Positions 21,535-34,924 are shown, counted from the first letter of the stretch. The stretch is DNA of 64,000 nt from Inia geoffrensis (GCA_036417435.1 CM070899.1:174745494-174809493), one strand, 5' to 3'. Notes: generated from the sequence alone by a model not told the origin. Numbers and translations are program-made.

Positions 21535-21942
21535 TTGGTTTTCTAGGGCTGCCATAACAAAGTGCCATAGACTGGGTGGCTTAAGCAACAGAAATTTATT
21601 TCCTCACAGTTCTGGAGGCTGGAAGGCCCAGATCAAGGTGTCAGTAGGTGCGGTTTCCTCTGAGGGCCAAAAGGGAAGGATCTGCTCGGGGCCTCTCTCC
21701 TTGGTTTGTAGATGGTCACCTTCTCCCTGTGTCATGACAAGGTCTTCCCCTGTGTGTGTCTGTGTCTGAATTTTATCTTCTTACCAGGACCCCAGACATA
21801 CTGGATTAGGGCCTCCCTTAATGACCTCAGTGTAACTTGATCACCTCTTCAAAGACCCGACCTCCAAACAGAGTCACATTCTGAGGCGTTAGGGCTACAA
21901 CATATGAATTTGGAAGAGAGACACAACTCAGCCCCTAGACAC
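21535..21942 (-). repeat. MaLR-type LTR inserted in the old L1
   Basis: The plus strand reads 'ttctagggctgccataacaa', 'tttcctcacagttctggagg', 'gacctcagtgtaacttgatc', 'ttctgaggcgttagggctac', the complement of a common MST/MLT1-like LTR. L1 sequence resumes after it. Confidence 0.75.
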
Positions 21943-22085
21943 GATGCATTTTCCTTCTGTATGTTGCTGAGTTCCATTTGCTAACATTTTCTTAAGGAGT
22001 TTTGTATTCATAAGAAATATTGATCTATAATTTTAATTTCTTGATGTCCTCATTAGATGATCAGTCTCTTTTCAACTCTAACAGT
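21943..22085 (-). repeat. Old L1 fragment, antisense (right part)
   Basis: 'gttgctgagttccatttgct', 'tcttaaggagttttg', 'agaaatattgatctata' continue the same antisense ORF2, split by the LTR. Confidence 0.7.
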
Positions 22086-22734
22086 CAATGATAGTACAGT
22101 GCTGAGAAGAACAGTGCTATGGAATGCTTGCTTTCTATAAGCTAAGTGCCAAGAGATGTTTAATATGCAAAATGGCGTGACCGGGTCAGCTGCACTACTG
22201 CACATGGAACTGTCATGTTTTGCTCAGTAAACTGTCATTAATAACAACTGTGTGGCAGATCTGAGGTTCAAAAGCAAATAAGACAGATCCTTCGTCCTCA
22301 ACGTGTTCACAACCAAACATAGAGAAAACTGCAGACTCAAGACAGCATCCAATCAAAATCGCGAAGTAGAACACACAATGGAGAACCAGTTCAGACTTCA
22401 GAAATGTGAGGATAAAGATACTAATATGATTCTCACTACGAAAACAGAAATGGAGGAGAAATCCCGAGACTCCAAAAGTAAAACCCAAATGAATGGGGCA
22501 GACACAATGATGACACACACATAGAAACTTTGCAGCTTTGCATGTCCAATGATTACACACCTCACATCCAAGCATTTCCCCGTCTCAATGTCTCCCCACC
22601 TCCACATCCAAATTCATCCATTCTCCAGGCTATCCCTCCTTCTTTACAAAGACTCCCCCTACATTCCCCAAGAAGAAGTAATTCTCACACTTCTCACTCC
22701 CTACCTTTTATCATGTGCATGTGGTCTCACTGCG

Positions 22735-22845
22735 ACTAGAAATACTAAATTCTCTGAAGGGAAAAATAATGTCTGTCCAGTTTATCTGTGTGTGTCTCTC
22801 AGAATCTAGGACACAGTGGAAGCATAACAAATTTTAGTAAAGGTA
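22735..22845 (+). repeat. L2 3'-end remnant
   Basis: 'aattctctgaagggaaaaat', 'gtctgtccagtttatctgtg', 'atctaggacacagtggaagc' fit the LINE2 3' end (…gcagggactttgtctg…). Short and diverged. The block 22086-23180 otherwise shows nothing identifiable. Confidence 0.45.
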
Positions 22846-23194
22846 AATTTCTCACCTCCTTACCTGCAGTGTATATACATATCTGTCCTGCATCTGGGCA
22901 CGATTCACCCACTCCTGTGTTCTGTCATGTCACTGCAAGCCCCATAGTCTCATTATGAGACAACCTAAACTTGACAGCAAAAATATATGAATCACTTCTC
23001 TTCAAATTTCAAAATCTCCTTTTGACTAGACTACAGAGCCTACTTCAAAGACATTTAACTAAATTGCCAGTTGTGGCAAAAGCACATTTGCAAAACTACA
23101 TTTTTCATAATTTTTAATCTATCCTAATGTTTGCTTGTGATATCTATCTATCTATATGCCCATATTTTATTACGGTCATAAGCACCTACTTTTT

Positions 23195-23396
23195 TTTTTT
23201 TTTTGCGGTCCGCGGGCCTCTCACCATTGTGGCCTCTCCCGTTGCAGAGCACAGGCTCCGGACACGCAGGCTCAGCGGCCATGGCTCATGGGCCCAGCCG
23301 CTCCGCAGCATGTGGGATCTCCCTGGACCAGGACACGAACCCGTGTCCCCTGCATCGGCAGGCGGACTCTCAACCACTGCGCCACCAGGGAAGCCC
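23195..23396 (-). mobile_element. CHR SINE
   Basis: Full-length, reverse orientation, T-run (complement of A tail) at 23191-23204. TSD agcacctact plus Ts at 23181-23194 and 23397-23410. Confidence 0.95.
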
Positions 23397-23410
23397 AGCA
23401 CCTACTTTTT

Positions 23411-26400
23411 GATTTATGACCTTCCTGTACTAGAAAATCAAATTGGCAGGCGTTAACAGTGCTTCAAAGTCCTGTACAGTCCTGAAACTTGGTAAGGCAG
23501 CAGGACGACTGGTAATGCAAACCATCCTCCAGGAAACAGCTGCTTAATGCATGGCATCTGCCTGCCAAGTGTGAAATGGCAGGAATGGGTTATGGGGAAT
23601 GGAAATAGATTCTCAAATCTCAACGTGCCATCCTATGGGATGAGCGCCTGGCTTACTATGTCTTCTTTTAAATGTGATTACTTTGAGAACACAGCTGAAG
23701 AAAACTCAAAATAATTCCGTTCTGAGATGCAGTCTTAGCCAGGGAACTTGATTTGGTATCAAGAGCCATTATCCAGAGACTGGGTCCCCAAATGATCTTT
23801 CTCTGTTCACTAGATTATTGATGTTTTAAGTAACTGGCTTAGTATGCCACAGTGTCTGTCTTGCCTGCCCTAGACTCCTGTGGTCTGGAAGGGTGACCGC
23901 ATCTTCCAAATGCCTATCATCTCTAGCCAGGAAGATTCGGGGCTACGGTGGCCTGATCTGTATAAACAGCTGTAGTAATAGTTACAGAACATCTGGTTCT
24001 CTTATCGGCTGCCCCACTAACTAGCTATCTCATCTTGGGACAAACAGTTAAACTCCCTATTAAACTGGTTTCCAATCTAGAGGAATTCCTGTACTATAAA
24101 CACCTTCTAGAGAGGCATAGAGGTATGTACAGTGTACCATTCTTGCTGGATATGTTTGAACAGAGATGTTTTTTCATGAAATTTTGCTTGAGATGATAAT
24201 TCCTTAGGATACTGGTTTGGGAAACACTAACCTAGCCAGATGCCACAAACAATAGGCCTGACTCATTGGTTACATGTATAAGGCGTACTATTAGTATTCG
24301 CTAAGCAAGATTGGGTCATGAAGGGCCCAGGCATCACAACTTCAAGGGCCAGGCTACTGATTCTTTGGTTTGTAGAGCAAATGGGGGAGTCCGTGAATGT
24401 CAACAGAAACAGGGGTTACCATGAGTGAGAGCAAACAGGTGAAAGAATAGGATTGTTTTAAACCCCATTTTCATGGCCATTGATGTAGACGGCAATAAAA
24501 GAGAAGAAAGGCCCTGCCAGGATTGAGAGAAGCAACAATTTTCTGTCCTTGTTGGGCAAGCTCCATAGAGGACAAAGTCCAAGGCCTGACCTCTTTGGAG
24601 AGGCAGAAAGACACGGTGGAGGAAACAAGGGCTCCAGGTTCGGACAGAGCTGGGTGGAGGTGGGCTTTGCCACATGGTCCAGCTGCATGGCAGCAGAGTG
24701 CTTGTGTGTAGGGCAAGCCTCGAGGGGAAAGTGTCACCTAAAAAGCAAGGCCTGTAGGATGTGTACACGCACGGCAGGAGGAGAGAGCTGAAGGAGGAGA
24801 GGTCGTCAGATCATGAGAGGGCCCGTGAAGACGGCTTCATCCAGAAGGCAGTAGGTTTCCTCAGAGAGAAATGACATAAGTAGGACGTGATTAGGGAAAG
24901 AAAGAACTAGCTTCTCCATGTGAACCATTAGATGCGGGGAAAAGGGAGCCACAAATCCAGAACAGTGTCCAGTTTTCTGGATTTTAGGCAATTGGGTGAA
25001 TGAAGCAAAGATCAGAAGAAGAAAAAAAAATTAGTCCAAGAGGCAAAGTTGTGATCAAAGTCCAACACGGCTCTCAGATTCCAAAGTGACAGCTGCTCAT
25101 GGCAGTGGCAGCGGAAAGATTGACAAAGAAGCAAACCCGGCTTTTGCATCCTCACGAGCACATCAGCAGCTTATCAATGACTTTAAACAAGAAGAAAAAT
25201 GCTCGCCACAGCGCTGTATTGAGCGTCATTCAGATTAAATAATTTGGATAATGGGGTGAGGTTGGAATCCTTCTAAAGGACTCCAGGCCAGGGCTGGCAC
25301 CTAGAAAATATTTGAGGCATTATGGGATATTTTAGAAGCCAGCCGTCTGCTTTGCCGTCTTCACACAAGAAATTCAGTGAGCCTGAAAAAGTTCAGCTTC
25401 ACCAGCCAGAGTGTTTCAAGGCCCACAAGGTGGAAGTCACTGAAGGTAAAAGAAAATTTCAGGCACTGATGGTTAGATTTCGTAATAAATTGTCCAGCAA
25501 AGGACACCGAGACCATCAAAATAGCACATGGTAGAGGAAATGGCAATGACTGCAATTTCTGCAGGGTGTTGTTGGTTCTAATGATAGAGTTTCTTTAATA
25601 AAAAAGAGAGTTTAATTTTTTTTAAGTGGCTATTTAAACAGTGTTGAGCTTAAGAGCTTAGAAGGCCCTTGCCCCTCCTATGCAGAAATCCTGGGTTGCG
25701 TGTTTCAGGGAGGGAGCCCCACCCATGAAAAGTTAGAAAGAAGTAAAGCTGACTCACTTCCTACCACTTTGCCTGACTGTTTGGGGACAAAATGGAATCA
25801 GGCTAGATACACGTGTCGTAGCCTTATTCAAACTCCCTAAACAGTTTCTCAAATGTATATTCTTTCTTTCCCTTTGCCCATAATTCTACTGTATATGCTT
25901 TGGCTTGCAATGTCCTTGAGCTTCTGTTATGCTTCTTATTTCTCTCACTCGGGGACCTAAGATGCCACCAGGATTTTTTAAACATGGGCTCCTTATATCA
26001 CCGTCCCTTTTAACATCATCAAGCCGCCTGGGGCACCACCCCTGCGGGGGTTCTGTGCGCTTTCCTCCTCTCTACAGCCGCCAATCAAATGGCCTCCAGC
26101 TACAGTCACATCAAATCACCCAAGTTAACAGAACGAAGACGAGTCAGTCCGAGGTCGGAACATCTTCAGTGGAGACGCACGGCTGTATGTACTAGGTATT
26201 TACTAGGCATTACGTCGCATTGAAGGAAACATTCCTTCTGTATCATGTTTAGCAAAGTTATGGGAAAATGTACTTATGTATTACATTGCTTTTTGGAAGA
26301 CTAAGTGTGACAGTCTAATTGAAATGCAGTATTTAATAGCAATAATATTTAGAGCTTCGCACGGGAACTTTTATCCAATGATCTTAGAGATTTCTCTCCC

Positions 26401-26544
26401 TCATCACCCACCGCCATGGGAGTTATCTCTAAGGCATCTGATAATCAGACTCACACACACACACAGTTCTAACTGCAGGACACGAGGACATAGAGTTATT
26501 TCTAATACCTCAGCAGTAAACCTCAATGAAACAATCAACCCTTT
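23411..26544. other. Intergenic block
   Basis: A MIR-like piece near 24000-24065 ('ccccactaactagctatctc') is all I can name. Three overlapping minus frames at 24400-24768 are mutually contradictory and show no domain, so they are not called as genes. Confidence 0.45.
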
Positions 26545-26558
26545 AATAATTCTTGTTC

Positions 26559-26777
26559 GGGCTTCCCTGGTGGCGCAGCGGTTGAGAGTCCGCCTGCCGA
26601 TGCAGGGGACACGGGTTCGTGCCCCGGTCCGGGAGGATCCCACGTGCCGCGGAGCGGCTGGGCCCGTGAGCCATGGCCGCTGGGCCTGCGCGTCCAGGGC
26701 CTGTGCTTCGCAATGGGAGAGGCCGCAACAGTGAGAGGCCCGCGTACCGCACAAAAATAAAAAATAAAAATAAATAA
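26559..26777 (+). mobile_element. CHR SINE
   Basis: Full-length short form with an (AAATA)n tail. Perfect 14-bp TSD aataattcttgttc at 26545-26558 and 26778-26791. Confidence 0.95.
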
Positions 26778-26791
26778 AATAATTCTTGTTC

Positions 26792-27540
26792 CCTGAAAAA
26801 CATGAAGCTGTCAATAAATCTATAAGCAAAGGCCAGATCTACATTAGCAAAATGAAGCAGAGAATTAAAGCAATTATCTAAATAATTTATCATGAGCCTG
26901 GGGTAGGTAGTTGGATTACTTAAATGAATATTTCAGGGGGAAAATGCATTTTGGGTTTAAAAAAAAAAAGAGTTTTGAAGACTCTCTCTTGGCTCATTGC
27001 ACATAGAACAGGAAAATCATTATAATGATGAAGTCTATGTGTACATGGAAGGTATCCCTGCTGGAGCTTTGCTTTGAAAATGTTCAAAAATGTTACTGTG
27101 GTTTAGAATTTGGGGCACTTGGCTAAACAAATAAATAAATAAAAACCTAGGAAGACCAAACAATGATTCACTCACTTGGGATTCGGTTCTCTCCTCCATT
27201 CTTTCCTGGGTCCCACAATGTAAAGGCTCCAAGAACCTTCCGGGTGTAATTTCCTTCCCTGCACTTATCTCTAGGTGAGTCCAAGGTCAACACCTACCTC
27301 AACTGCAGAAGACAGAGGCAAATTTGAGAGTTTCTCATGATGAGATATTTCTTCACTTCCTTCAGTGCTCAGCCTGTCTCAGGAGGAAGGTTTCTGTTGC
27401 TGACTTGGTCTCACTCTGTTCCTACATTCCTGCCACACAAGAGCCTTGGGTCACACCCTCTGAACCGGCCAGGAGGATGCAGGGCAGGGTACCAGGCTCT
27501 CCTTCCAAGAAGGGGGATTTTAGATCCTTGCAACTAAAAG
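26792..27540. other. No recognisable feature
   Basis: Intergenic; only A-rich runs (26950-26965, 27128-27145). Confidence 0.5.
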
Positions 27541-27690
27541 TGTAGCTCATAGACCACCAGCAGCGGCAGCAACACCTGGGAGCTTTTAGGAATGCAGACT
27601 CTCAGGCCCCACCCCAGATCTGCTCGTTCAGCATCTGAACCAGCTCGCCAGGAAATCACCATTTGTGAAGCACTGATTACGAGGGCACTG
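27541..27690 (+). repeat. MER5-like DNA transposon remnant
   Basis: 'cagcaacacctgggagcttt', 'aggaatgcagactctcaggc', 'cccaccccagatctgctc', 'tgtgaagcactg' follow the MER5A order. Confidence 0.75.
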
Positions 27691-28469
27691 TGGGACTAAG
27701 AGAGGAAGGGGGAAATGTTGAGCAAACTCGCCAAGGTGGAAGAAAAAGGAGAGAAGGACCACAGAGGGCTGCAAGAGTCCAGAGCTCAGAGATCTGAGAA
27801 AAAGCGAAAGGACTGTGAACAAAGTGGGCTGTTGAATCACGAGCCCAGGGCCTGCTGTCTGTTGCTCCCAGCTGAGTGTCAGTGCCTCAGGATCACAGGG
27901 GTTAATTATGGCCACAAAGTGCTCAGAGGCCTAGCTGTGAATCATCACCTTCATCCCTGTAAACGGTGTCCTTCCCTGGAGGCAGGTGATGTATATAGAA
28001 GACATCCAGTCCCTCAGTCGTCATTAGGAGCTGGGGGAGGTGGGCTGAGGGCAAACTGGGTGTAGATGAGAATGCCCATTTTAACATCTTTCCTCACCTG
28101 AGCTGAGCATGATGTAAACACACTGTTTCCACAGTACATACACATTGTGTTAGCTTCTATTTGAACATATTATTGTTGCCATTAATTTGATTATTTTATT
28201 GACTGATTTTGCAGAGCTTGCATCCTGAGGCCTTTTTTTTTTTTTTTCCTAAGGAGAAAGCTCATTTCAGGATGAATGTACAGATGCCACATGTGGCTGA
28301 AACCAATTTCCTCTTGATTCGTTCTCAGAAAAGATGGAAAGCAGCTGGCTGGCTTCTTCCACGTGTCCTTAAAGAGCACAACTCAGTCCTAAGAATGCCC
28401 TAATTTCTGAAACCCAGCAGGACCCTGTGGGGCTCCTGGGCACGGGAGCCTTTCTGTGTCCCCCGTTTC

Positions 28470-29045
28470 TTGTTTGTAGGGAATAGGCTTCAGCCTCCAT
28501 GACCTTCCCTGAGTTCCAAAGGACAGGTTCAAACAGCTGCTAATCAGGGAAGGGAGGGGATGCAGAGACCAAGGAGGAGCCGCCAAGAAACAGTAGTGCA
28601 GCCTCGGGACGGGTTCCCAGTTCTGCCTCAAGGGGGATACGTGACAGTATCTTTGAGCTCTTCTACAGAACTAAACCCCCCAACAAATGGAAGATGTTGG
28701 CTACCTGATGAAGCATTCTTCATTCCAGAGAGAAGGTCACAGTTTGATAACCTGGAGAACCACAGAAGCTCCTCAGGAGACCACCAGATGAAGGGCCAGA
28801 TTGAAGGGGTGCAGGCCCTGCACTCGCCCTGGTGCTGCTCAGCTACCCCACCCCTGAACCACTGTTACAAAACTCCTCACCAAATCCCTCCGGGTTGGGA
28901 CACACAGTTTTGAGGGCATTAGGTCCCTGTGTCCCCCTTTGCCTGGCAAAGCAATAAAGCTCTTCTTTTCTACTTCACTCAAAACTCGGTCTCCAGGACT
29001 CCATTTGGCACTGGTGCACAGGGGCCGAGTTTCGGCACCATTTCC
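28470..29045 (+). mobile_element. ERV-type LTR (second, older)
   Basis: R-U5-like end: cctggcaaagcaataaagct (AATAAA at 28951-28956), then 'tacttcactcaaaactcggt', 'actccatttggcactggtgc', 'gagtttcggcacca'. Upstream, 'ttgtttgtagggaataggct' to 'cccagttctgcctcaagggg' fits a U3. Borders are approximate and I could not identify a target-site duplication. Open frames across it (plus 28560-28913) are not called as genes. Confidence 0.55.
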
Positions 29046-29859
29046 AGGCTGAAGAGCCCCAGGCCCAATCCCCTTTGTCAGCAGTATCAATAAGACCGTT
29101 ACTGTTGCCAGCTATGTGTGCAGTACGATGCTGTTGTCTCTTAATTTCATAACAGACCCAAGTTCCCACTGGGTTCTAATCTCAGCTTCAAAAACTCCAC
29201 CATTTAACTTCTCTTTTCCTGACCAGACTACCTGCCCTGGCTGCACACCAGGGTTGTTTTAAACATCACATGAGAACATCCGGTGGGAGGGAGCAGTTCA
29301 CCCTGTAAAGGCTCACTGCTCCCCTGGAGCTTCTGTTTTCACCTGGAACTTCTTCCACAGAGATTCCCAAGTGGGACACGGAGGAAGCCTGTTACCTGCG
29401 CTGACTGCCACAGGCCCCGCTGAGCTGCCACGATCAGTAGTCACCTCTCTGTGCAAATAAGCCAGCCCTCCTACATCAGACAATGGGGCTCTGGCTTTCC
29501 CTCCCAAAACGAGTTACACTCTCTTGCTCGTTATTAAACTCATCCAAATTTATATTTAATTCCAACACTGTCCTTCACGCTATTAGCCACACTCGCCCCA
29601 TTTGCAGCCACCCGTGGGTCCTCCCCAGAGCCCCACTGGGTCACAATCACCCAAACACTATCAGTTACTTCCTTCACCCAGCAACGGCGAGGGAGTTTAA
29701 TTTATTTCAACATCGAATGTCTTGGCGAAGTCTGACTGTACTTTAACATATGCAATCAATACTTCAAATGCTCTAGGATGACATGCGGGATTCCAGATAA
29801 CCAATCTAGTGACGTAAGAGTCAGATTCATCATAATGTTCATTCAATAGCGTCTCCCTC

Positions 29860-30065
29860 TCCACTGAGCCCTGGCCAGGTATTTCAGATTCTCAGTCCTT
29901 ACGATAGCCTTATGAGATAAACAGTATTATCCCAATTCTACAGTTAAGGAGACGGGGGCTCAGAGATCCTAAATGCCTTGTCCAGAGTCATGCTGCTACT
30001 TGGAAAAACTGAAGTTCAAGTCCAGGACTCCCAATTCCCAGTCCAGAGGGCTGCTCACGATGCCA
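29860..30065 (+). repeat. MIR SINE remnant
   Basis: 'cctggccaggtatttcagat', 'cttacgatagccttatgaga', 'gacgggggctcagagatcct', 'ccttgtccagagtcatgctg' match the MIR core and 3' half. Confidence 0.7.
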
Positions 30066-31304
30066 CAGTTACCGTCAAGAGCCACGTGGAAGAAACATTT
30101 ACAGCACTCTTCATGGAAAGCCTTCCCTTTATTACATCTGGGAGCTTTGTAAGAGTGTCTTGAGATGCTTAAAGAGGAATGTCACTTGCTTGATTTAGCT
30201 GAGTATCTATTTTCCTGTCACTACTTACTTCATAAGGGTGCAAAACACATGAAGTACTGACTGCAATGCTTTATAGTACTCATCTAAAATGACTCAGTGT
30301 TATTTCATATTTGGCAGGGATTAGTACATTTTGTCAGCCTGAAAGAATTTTTGGCCAACAGGTTTTATTTGGATCCACAGTTGTTAACTATTAGAGATGT
30401 CTGCAAAAACATTCGCATTGGGCTGATTGAAATATTTAACTAACTGAAACTGAGAATCTCTAGTTCTATAAAGAAATGCCACCGGCATCCAAAAGCAAAG
30501 GAGAATTTCATTGTCTCTCACCATTCAGGACACAGATTTGGGGATGCAAAGTAAACCATTCCGTTCTAAGACGAGCTATGTGGACAATATGGTTCTGCAG
30601 GTTTAGACTCTCCATCCTGTTGAATTGAGTCGTCATTTATGAGAGGAAGCCCAATGAGTTGTGTTAGAAATTTCATTCAATTACTGGCAACAAAAACCAG
30701 AAAGACAGTGACTTCTTTGCTCATTTTCATAAAGAAATCTAGAGGTAGGCACTTTAGGGCTTGTGTGACAGTTCTATCGTGTCATCAACAGCCCAGGATC
30801 CTTCTATCTTTCTACCGACCATTGCATTGGCTTCCACTGTGAATACGGTTTCTTGGTCCTTGCTGGCTGCTGCGGCTCCAGCTAGTATTTCCACATTCCA
30901 AGGAAGCAGGAGGAAGGAAGACGGGCAAAAGAAGACCTAAGAGCTGTCTGTTGCCGCCTTGAGAAGCCTTCTCAGACCTTCTACACAAAGTTTCCTAGCT
31001 TCGAGAGAAGCCAAGTTTCTATCTTTTCATTCCCAGCCAATAAAAACTGGGCTTTCTTACTAAAGAAAAAGGAGTGAATGGACATTGAATAGTTGACTAA
31101 GAGCCTCTGTCAGTTACCAAGAGATAAAAGACTCCCTGTCCATTTGGAACATTCTTTGGGTGGATTCCAACCATGGATTCATAAGCTTTTAGAAAGACCT
31201 AGTCCAACACCTGCATTTTAAAGTTGAAAAATGGAGGGCCAGAAAAGCCACTGGACCTGGCAAGGACAGCAAAGGCAGTGAGCATTAGAGCTTGGACTAG
31301 AAAC
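30066..31304. other. Intergenic, nothing recognisable
   Basis: Possible MIR-like trace at 31195-31300 ('cctgcattttaaagttgaaa'). No gene signal. Confidence 0.45.
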
Positions 31305-31600
31305 GGGGGCCTGAGATCAGGGTCTGAGAACAGGGTGTCAGCAGGTCAGGTACTTGGTGAGGGCTCTCTTCCCAGTTTCCTCCTTTATGGTCATTCCTTG
31401 GTGTGTGTGCACGCAGACAGAGAAATCTTCCTCTTTTTATAAAGGTATGAATCCCATCTTAGGGCCTCCACCCTCATGACCTAATTTAACCCTAATCACC
31501 TCCCAAAGGTCCCACCTCCAAATTCCATCACATTGGGAATTAGGGTTTCAACATATGAATTGGGGGCAGGGGGAGTGGACACAAATATTCAGTCCATAGC
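31305..31600 (-). repeat. MaLR-type LTR, partial
   Basis: The plus strand reads 'agggtgtcagcaggtcaggt', 'cctccaccctcatgacctaa', 'tcccaaaggtcccacctcca', 'tagggtttcaacatatgaat', 'cacaaatattcagtccatag': the complement of the same LTR group as at 21535 and 58476. Confidence 0.75.
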
Positions 31601-31989
31601 ACCCACCTAACCGCTCACTGCCCCAGGCCCCTACCTCGGGGGGCCGGCAGACGGGTGTGGAGGGACACACCAGAAGCCACACCCCCTGCAGGAACCCTGG
31701 CTCAGAAGAGAAGGGGCGGGGCTGAGCATGCTCTGCACCTTCTCCCAGGAAGAGGAATCTTTCCAACGCCCCGGCAGGGCACAAGAGGAAAGCAAGGAAG
31801 ACCAGACATGGTTCTCTAACGGGTTCCTCCAAATGGAACTTCCTCCACATGAGACCAGAGAAGAAGAGTGCCCCTCCACACCTATGTTTATTTGTACCCT
31901 TCATGCTTCCTTCATAACATTCTACATAGCTAGACTGCTGTGCGCCCTCCCTGACTTATTATGAGACTTACTATGTGGTTGGCTATGAA

Positions 31990-32078
31990 AGGGTCTGGAA
32001 AGTAAGGCACCAAAAGGTTAGGAGACTTGCTCCAAGTCACACAGCAAGTTGGGGACCAGCTGAAAGTGCCCCACTTCC
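31990..32078 (+). repeat. MIR remnant (3' part)
   Basis: 'aaggttaggagacttgctcc', 'aagtcacacagcaagttggg': the MIR segment near gttaagtaacttgcccaagg. Confidence 0.6.
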
Positions 32079-34224
32079 TGGGAGCTTTCTACACTTGGCT
32101 GCCTGTCTGACAAACCAACTGTACACTAAGCAGCTGGGGGGCAGCTGGAGCACTGGAGTAGCTTCCGAGGCTTTTGCTGGATTTATATGGCTGCCCCTCG
32201 CAGTGAGCAAAAGTCTCTGAGGGTACAGGATACTCAGGCTTCATGACAATGGCTGATGGGCGGAGAATTAACTCAGCTTGTCCAGAAACATTTTCACGCA
32301 CCTTTATGGGATAAAGTGGTTAAACTAAAAAAAAAAAAAAAACAACAAAACAAAACTAGCTGAAAGCTGTCTGAGCCTAGTGGGGAAGACAGAGAAGAAG
32401 ACAGACTTTACAGTGACAAGTACGATGACAGACGAGTGCTAAGTCGGGGGGGCGGCGGGGTGGACAGGATTTGAGAGCAGAAAGCAAGCAGGGGTGGGAG
32501 ACCATGTCTCCCTCTGATCATTGCAAGTCACTTCGAACAGCTGGATCACACGACGTAAGGGAAAGAAATTTCCTAGGGACACACGCAGGTTGATGTTCCA
32601 GCTACTCAGGCAAACTGTGAAGGGCCCATCAAAGTGCGAGGTCATCACAGGGGTATCTGTCACTTGAATAAGAATAAACCTAGAAGACATCCATTTGCAA
32701 ATTATTCATTTGAACCTCCTTTCAACTGTTCTAACCCCTGTGGTGAAGTATGACGACTGACATCAACACAGAGCCATCACTATGCTTGATTCCCTACCAG
32801 TTTCCTTTTATGCGGATCCAGATGTGCACTTAGCAACATAGCTTATGTGTTTCCTTAGATGGACTCTTCTATGTATGCTCAGCATTTTCACTTAAACCCT
32901 GTTTGTAGCTCTGGCTCCTTCCTGAAGGACGCCGGCTGTACGTTGGAAGTGACTTCAGATCGACTTGGCATGTTGGAGAACAGATGACGGAACAGATTGA
33001 ATGGGAATCACTGAGGCTTCATTCTTAGTCTCCACTTCAGGTTTCAAGTCCTCAGAATGACTTTCTACATGTAGATTTTCAAAACTTCTAAGCCACTAAT
33101 CCTGCCTCACCTCCGTGGCAGCCCCTGAGATACATTCACAGACCCCTATCCCCCTGGGAGACACGGAGAAAACCGCCGGTCTGATCAGGGTAGAGATTGG
33201 CAGGCAGGGGCCCTCTACATAATGATCCTCCCGGGGCCTCACCCCTCACCCGGGCTGTGGGTATGCAGACGATTGCAGGCCACCTCAGTGCCCTTCCAAA
33301 CCGCCCCCCCGCCCACCCGTTCCCTTGTAAGAGCTCCAGCTCTGACCTCCAGCAGTGCCGTGGACAAGCCAGTTCCAGTCCCGTGGGAACAGATGAAACT
33401 ACAGGATCCCACTCACCTGAGATTCCCAAGCTCCAGTCAAAGGCACACTTCCTTTAAAAATAGCAAATGCAAAACAACTCCCGTAATTAACTGTTCCCTG
33501 TGCCATGTGGTTTCCAGGCCTGCTCACTACCTTGAGAAGTTTCTCCTGGATAGATTCCAGTTTGCCAGAGTCTAAGAAAAAAAAAAAAATTTAAGAATAC
33601 AATTAAATTCTCCAGAACGGAAGGGCAGAATTAGAAAGGATTTTTTTTTTTTGGTGGGAGAAACACATGGGAGACAAAAATATTAGTGTTGGCTTACAAT
33701 GTCTGGGCATTTCACATATGTTACATCTTCTAATCTTTAGGTAACAGGTATGACAAAGCTAGATCACCAGTAAGACAGAAAGTCTTTCTCTGGTAGCAAA
33801 ACCAACAAACAGCAACAAAACGGGAAACCAAGTTTCAGGCCTGTGGTTCTTCTTGGATTCTTCAGGGATCAAGCGCCTTCTCGCTCACAATTCCATGATC
33901 CTTAAGGGGTTGCCCTTGCCCTCATGGTCCAAGGATGTATTTCCTTCCACATGGAAGGAGAGAAGGAAAGAAGAGAGAAGGGCAAAGAGCAGGTGCCACG
34001 TCTCTCTTCAGGAAGGTTTGTGGACACCAGCACCCAGCTCTCCTCTTGGGTCCTGTTGGTCAGAACTTTGTCACATGGCCAGATCTAAGTGCAAAGAGCC
34101 CAGGAAATTTATTCTTTTTTTGATGGCCATTGGCTCAGCCAAAATCTATTTTACTCTGAAGGAAGAGGAAATAGATATTTGGGGACGATCGTCAGTGCCT
34201 ACTACACCTTCCAACAGCTCCGTG
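32079..34224. other. Intergenic, nothing recognisable
   Basis: A-rich stretch at 32326-32356 with AC/AAC interruptions; short A run at 33575-33590. No gene support for the open frames at 33136-33575 or 33853-34239. Confidence 0.45.
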
Positions 34225-34325
34225 ACCAGGTATTGGTAAACTCATGGAACACATGGGGAAACTGAGGTTCACAATGTTTAAATAACTTGCCTGCGGTCAT
34301 ACATCTAGAATGTGCTATAGCCACT
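34225..34325 (+). repeat. MIR remnant (3' part)
   Basis: 'acatggggaaactgaggttc', 'aaataacttgcctgcggtca', 'tacatctagaatgtg'. Confidence 0.65.
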
Positions 34326-34589
34326 ACCTAAATTAGACATGTTTATACCAAGACTGTTTTATTTCCCTTGTATGCTGCCATAGTATGTGTGGAATGACAT
34401 TTATATAGAAAATTGTCCCATTTTCCTGCAGTGGTATCACAGCATTGGTTTCCGGGACACTCTGGTGAACTAAAGCAAGTTGCCTTTCTCTTCTATTTCA
34501 CTTGCCACTGCTACCAGCCTAGTGCAACCACATTGCCTGACTATTGCCACTGCCTACTCATCAGATTCTCTTCTCTTCTCTCCTCTTCT

Positions 34590-34910
34590 CCCCCTCTGAT
34601 TTATTCTCCACACGGCAGAAAGGTGGGCTTTTAAAATCTCAACTTTAATCACTGTATTTCGCTGCTTAAAAACCTTTAACTTCTCATTGCTCTTTGGATA
34701 AAGACCAACACTGTCGGTGAGGTTCCCAGGCCTTGTGTGCTCTCTCCCTGCCCACCTCCCCAGCTGCCTCACTCGTGACTCTCTTCCTTTCCTCTCCGGG
34801 CTACTCTGGACTTCTGTGGACACTCCACGGGTCCTCCTATCTTGGGGCCTTACCCATGCCATTCCCTCTGTCCTGTCTCTTCCCCCTATATCTTTGTCAA
34901 GTCCAAAAAA
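34590..34910 (+). repeat. LINE2 (L2) 3' fragment
   Basis: 'ttattctccacacggcagaa', 'gctgcttaaaaacctttaac', 'ttctcattgctctttggata', 'gggccttacccatgccattc' reproduce the L2 3' region in order. The open frames here on both strands are L2-derived. Confidence 0.75.
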
Positions 34911-34924
34911 AAAGAAATTCTTCA

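Noticed and set aside
24400..24768. Three overlapping minus-strand frames of 76-122 codons
   Set aside because: Different frames over the same bases, no recognisable domain, no splice sites; compositional.
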